In this document: piece by piece, positions 5,874 to 8,271 of the stretch
How positions within the stretch are numbered: the first letter of the stretch is position 1
How the letters are laid out: each line of letters starts with the position of its first letter
Source: Methylotenera sp.
Lineage (GTDB): Bacteria > Pseudomonadota > Gammaproteobacteria > Burkholderiales > Methylophilaceae
DNA length: 8,271 bases
Reading direction: 5' to 3'
NCBI GenBank assembly: GCA_030693535.1
Contig: JAUYAL010000076.1
Location: 1-8,271, forward strand
Notes under the pieces: model-generated
Told to the model about the DNA's origin: nothing
What the model saw: only the letters and a program-made list of their open reading frames with translations
Databases searched by the model: none
Translations under genes and position numbers: made by a program

Positions 5874-6410
5874 ATGAACGGTAAATATTCTTATGACCGC
5901 TATGTGTTTCTGAAAAAAAGACTAAATAAGTTTGATAGAAATAGTTTTTGTCTTGCCTTGGCTACAATTAAATTGAATGGCATCCCTGATTGGACTGGCA
6001 AACATGATGATATTGAATGGATTACTTTGGTTTTAGGTGCACTTGAAATCTGTCAGGTGTCACGTATTAACAAAGTTGCAGTGATGTTGGCGGAACTCTC
6101 ATTAGCTGGTGCTGAGCCGGGTGGGCATTACCTTTGGCCTTCAGCACTAACTGCAACCATGTACCGGTATGAAGCATATTACTTAGCGACTATTACAACC
6201 CCAAAGCCGGAAGTCTCCAGAAGGCTGAATGCTGTTTGGTCAGAAAAATATTCTGTTGAACAAATCGCAAATAAATATCATATTTCTACTCAGATGCTTT
6301 ATAGGCAAATCAAAAAATGGGGAGGCAGAATAATGGATTTGAAGGAAAAAGGTGTAGACGAGTCAATCATAAGTCTTGTTTTCCAAATTAAGCACTTACT
6401 AAAGGTGTAA
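5874..6410 (+). CDS. Unknown protein with C-terminal helix-turn-helix; -1-frame part of the split gene
   Basis: From the ATG at 5874 this encodes 178 residues. The segment SEKYSVEQIANKYHISTQMLYRQIKKWG (123-150) looks like a helix-turn-helix of the kind found in DNA-binding regulators and transposase-like proteins. The ATG has no good ribosome site. The same frame stays open back to 5751 with no start codon, and from 5775 it encodes DFNFCIFC and later TCHVH, together a CxxC-x16-CxxH zinc-finger-like pattern. That coding sense upstream of the ATG suggests the true protein begins at 5347 and reaches this frame by a -1 shift (354 aa, Cys148, Cys151, Cys168, His171). Alternatively a 13-codon minicistron (5836-5877) with AGGAG at 5821 ends in ATGA over this ATG and may couple its translation. 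Function is unknown; a DNA-binding regulator of the element is likely. Confidence 0.6.
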   Translation: MNGKYSYDRYVFLKKRLNKFDRNSFCLALATIKLNGIPDWTGKHDDIEWITLVLGALEICQVSRINKVAVMLAELSLAGAEPGGHYLWPSALTATMYRYEAYYLATITTPKPEVSRRLNAVWSEKYSVEQIANKYHISTQMLYRQIKKWGGRIMDLKEKGVDESIISLVFQIKHLLKV

Positions 6411-6651
6411 ACAACGTATTGTATTTCCATTTTTAGTAAACTTCAGGTGAAGTGTAAATAAATCCCAAACCCTTATGGTTCATAGTTTCTTATAAAGGCC
6501 AATGGCTAATACGCTTGTGGTTTGGTGGAAAATATAGGACGCTGATTAGCATCCATTGCTTTCAGTGTTACTAATTACATAAAACTATTCATCCTCCATA
6601 TTTAATGAGTTCAAATTGACATAAGAAAGATACAATATGTATGTGGAATGA
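6411..6651. other. Convergent intergenic region, no gene seen
   Basis: This lies between the 3' ends of the split gene and the second recombinase gene. It contains a perfect short palindrome ACTTCA-GG-TGAAGT (6440-6453) and an imperfect hairpin GGACGCT/AGCATCC (6537-6554). Neither has a T-run, so no terminator is called. An attachment site for the second recombinase could lie here, next to its 3' end, but nothing in the sequence proves it. Confidence 0.4.
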
Positions 6652-7665
6652 TTACATACCAATCCTCGGGCTTTGAATTGTTTGAGGTGTTGGTTTTATG
6701 CGCACCTTTAGCATATCAGTCGGGTCAGCCTGAACTCCACAATTTCCTGTCCCATGTTTTTTCTTGCCATAATGAAACCCAGCTGTTCCATCTACGGCAT
6801 GTCCCATCAACGCTGCAACCTCTACCTTACTCATGCCTATCGATTTTGCATTGGCTGAAAACTGATGCCGTGCCGAATAAAGTGACATGTGCTTATCTCT
6901 TTTCGACAAAAATTTTCGTGTTATTTTATGAATTGTTTTCCTTACTCCACCATAATAACCTTCCCAAGTTGCATCATTTTTCACATATTGTCTGACTGCC
7001 TGTAACTGCAGCTTAACCCAATTTAAATCTTGCGGCTCTAGATTGGTAACATTAATATGACGAAGCAGCCCATGCGCCCTACCGTTTGTATTTTTGCCGT
7101 TAACTACTACAAGTATAAACTTTCCACCCGCCACAGTTAATGAAGCACTTCTCCATTCAGAAGGTCGAAGACCAACCAGAATATTGGCTAACATCCATAT
7201 CAAAGCTGCTTTGATCCATTTTCCTTTCATTCCTTGTGTTTTTTGAACGAGAAATTTCAATTCACTAAAGTTAATTTTTTTTGCTTTTTGATTTGATGTC
7301 CTACTAGGTAAGCTATATTTAAACTTTGGATTGAAATCGATTGATTGTAATTTAGAGCTAAGTTCTAATGTGCTATTGAGATTCTCTTTCCCTCCACCAT
7401 AACTTCCATCACTAATTAGTATGTGATTTAAGAACTCCTTTGTCGACGCAAGATACAACCTTCTCGATGCAGGTTTAAGCTTTGGTAACTTTTCTTTTAG
7501 CCAAATTAGGTAATCTGTCGGTAGTAATATATTTGGTGTTGATCCAAGTTCTTTTGCAGCCTGATTCCACAGCAATTTGCCTCGTTTAAGATAAGCAATT
7601 ACCGTGGCATTAGTTTTAGTAATTACAATCATCCCCCCGTTACTGTCCATATTTAGCCCAGCCAT
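6652..7665 (-). CDS. Second, divergent tyrosine recombinase
   Basis: A 337-residue site-specific recombinase unlike the first in sequence. The N-terminal half (about 45-120) looks like a SAM-like core-binding domain. The catalytic half shows Arg167 (LVGLRPSEW), Lys191 (NGKNTNGRAHG), the box YSARHQF with Tyr263 in place of the usual first His and with Arg266, His289 (LMGHAVDG) and the nucleophile Tyr299 (FHYGKKKHG). Tyr for His in this box occurs in other divergent integrases and need not abolish activity. The ATG at 7665 overlaps the upstream gene by 26 nt. It has only a weak purine stretch before it, and ATGs at 7650 and 7632 (the latter right after GGGGGG) are alternatives. It forms an operon with the 143-aa gene and is presumably expressed from that gene's promoter. 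Its target site is unknown. Confidence 0.82.
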   Translation of the reverse strand: MAGLNMDSNGGMIVITKTNATVIAYLKRGKLLWNQAAKELGSTPNILLPTDYLIWLKEKLPKLKPASRRLYLASTKEFLNHILISDGSYGGGKENLNSTLELSSKLQSIDFNPKFKYSLPSRTSNQKAKKINFSELKFLVQKTQGMKGKWIKAALIWMLANILVGLRPSEWRSASLTVAGGKFILVVVNGKNTNGRAHGLLRHINVTNLEPQDLNWVKLQLQAVRQYVKNDATWEGYYGGVRKTIHKITRKFLSKRDKHMSLYSARHQFSANAKSIGMSKVEVAALMGHAVDGTAGFHYGKKKHGTGNCGVQADPTDMLKVRIKPTPQTIQSPRIGM

Positions 7666-8071
7666 TTTTCTTTAACATCTCGTTAAATTCTTGTCGAATT
7701 GTTTCATGTTTAGCTATATAGAATGGTAACTCAGCTAACTCTTTCGTATCTTCATCTGAAGCGCCATCTCGATGTTCCAAAGGTCCAATACCAATGCTTG
7801 CATAAAAACAATGGGATACTGCTTTTGCCATGAAATCAAGTTCTCCTTCAGATATTTCTGGATATTTGGTTTCCAGACTTTCAATCAGGATTTCTAAATC
7901 ATCAGCACCAAAGGTATCTTCAATCTTATGTTCTTTAAAATATTGATCGTAAATGAGCTTACCGACCAGTTCCATGCAATTTAAGAATCCATCCGTCACC
8001 TTTTGGGCGTAGTCAGAATCACACCAAACTCCTCTTAACAATTGATTATTTTTCCTAGTTGAAATTTTCAT
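7640..8071 (-). CDS. Unknown 143-aa acidic protein, first gene of the second recombinase operon
   Basis: I do not recognise this family. The protein is 143 residues, soluble-looking, with no signal peptide or membrane segment. It is rich in Glu/Asp in the middle (DTFGADDLEILIESLE, then YPEISEGELDFM) with mostly helical character and two cysteines in the first third. The start is well supported: AGGAG at 8083-8079 lies 7 nt before the ATG, and a near-consensus promoter with two operator-like palindromes lies just upstream. Its last 26 nt overlap the recombinase start, so the two are likely co-translated. That arrangement suggests an accessory or control protein for the recombinase, such as a directionality factor or regulator, but no DNA-binding motif is obvious. 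Confidence 0.72.
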   Translation of the reverse strand: MKISTRKNNQLLRGVWCDSDYAQKVTDGFLNCMELVGKLIYDQYFKEHKIEDTFGADDLEILIESLETKYPEISEGELDFMAKAVSHCFYASIGIGPLEHRDGASDEDTKELAELPFYIAKHETIRQEFNEMLKKNGWAKYGQ

Positions 8072-8086
8072 ATTTACACTCCTATA

Positions 8087-8103
8087 TTGATGATTGTCAT
8101 CAA
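8087..8103. promoter_or_regulatory. Operator O1, perfect palindrome
   Basis: TTGATGA-TTG-TCATCAA is a perfect inverted repeat with 7-bp arms. It covers the predicted start site (near 8096) and touches the -10 box of the leftward promoter. A repressor bound here would block initiation. Confidence 0.6.
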
Positions 8104-8131
8104 TAATACGCGCTTATTTGATGATTGTCAA
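8103..8131 (-). promoter_or_regulatory. Near-consensus sigma-70 promoter of the 143-aa gene and recombinase operon
   Basis: Reading leftward, TTGACA (8131-8126) is a perfect -35 box, followed by a 17-bp spacer and TATTAT (8108-8103, 5 of 6). The start would be near 8096, giving a 25-nt leader that contains AGGAG. A promoter this strong in front of a recombinase operon normally needs repression, which the flanking palindromes could provide. Confidence 0.72.
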
Positions 8132-8134
8132 CAT
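8118..8134. promoter_or_regulatory. Operator O2, second copy over the -35 box
   Basis: It shares 13 bp (TTGATGATTGTCA) with O1, in the same orientation and exactly 31 bp away, about three helical turns. Its right arm is degenerate (TCAACAT), partly because it doubles as the -35 box TTGACA. Same-face spacing suggests cooperative binding of one regulator to both sites. Confidence 0.55.
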
Positions 8135-8271
8135 ATCAATGGTGGTGCCAATAAATTCTGTTATTAGCAACACATAAGTGCTTTAGGCTAGTTGTTAATA
8201 TGCGAATAACCTTAATTCTAAAAAATATTCTTTGGATCTTTTGCAAATGCCAGAATCAAACCATTAATCAA
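8135..8271. other. No feature recognised
   Basis: AT-rich sequence upstream of the recombinase operon promoter. I see no open reading frame with a ribosome site, no tRNA and no repeat of the tRNA-Arg 3' end. The element probably continues beyond the window. Confidence 0.4.

Noticed and set aside
6440..6453. Palindrome ACTTCA-GG-TGAAGT as a terminator
   Set aside because: The loop would be two bases and no T-run follows on either strand.
6616..6636. TTGACA followed by TACAAT as a promoter
   Set aside because: The spacer is only 9 bp, and no plus-strand gene follows.
6648..6995. Plus-strand 115-codon frame
   Set aside because: Antisense to the catalytic domain of the second recombinase, including its active-site boxes.

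Overview
The window reads as accessory DNA packed around a tRNA locus in a gammaproteobacterium. The evidence for the host is a tRNA-Arg(ACG) very close to the Escherichia coli argV type, preceded by the 3' end of a class II tRNA-Ser. In E. coli tRNA-Ser(GCU) and tRNA-Arg(ACG) genes are neighbours in the same order (serV-argV). Base composition is AT-rich, most strongly right of the tRNA, which would suit a marine or aquatic genus, but the genus cannot be fixed from this sequence.

Left part (1-2583). A decayed staphylococcal-nuclease-like gene (about 140-505, + strand) is broken by several frameshifts and stops. Facing it on the minus strand is a complete type II restriction-modification pair: a C5-cytosine methyltransferase (2334-1366) and, overlapping it by ATGA, an NgoMIV-family restriction endonuclease (1369-506) with its active-site and CCGG-contact residues in place. 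The predicted target is GCCGGC.

tRNA junction (2584-2801). This holds a 19-nt tRNA-Ser 3' end including CCA, a terminator-like hairpin, a promoter, an intact tRNA-Arg(ACG) and a strong hairpin terminator. The tRNA-Ser fragment looks like the att scar of an element lying to the left. The intact tRNA-Arg, followed at once by the 3' end of an integrase gene, looks like the attachment end of a second element lying to the right.

Right element (2831 to beyond the window). The minus strand carries a tyrosine integrase and, overlapping it by 226 nt, a large protein that joins a Rep_trans-type replication initiator or relaxase domain to an excisionase-like DNA-binding domain. Divergent from these is a plus-strand gene that appears split into two frames at a perfect A AAA AAG slippery heptamer. 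Joined by a -1 shift it would give a 354-residue protein with a CxxC-x16-CxxH zinc-finger-like motif across the join and a helix-turn-helix near its C-terminus. Further right, again on the minus strand, an unknown 143-aa acidic protein and a second, unrelated tyrosine recombinase form an operon behind a near-consensus promoter with two operator-like palindromes.

Taken together, the right part is a candidate integrative element with its own replication or mobilisation gene, two recombinases, and several places where expression may be switched by frame: an A8 heptamer, a C9 tract and a long out-of-frame gene overlap. The restriction-modification pair lies beside it but probably entered separately. 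No far attachment site of either element is visible here.
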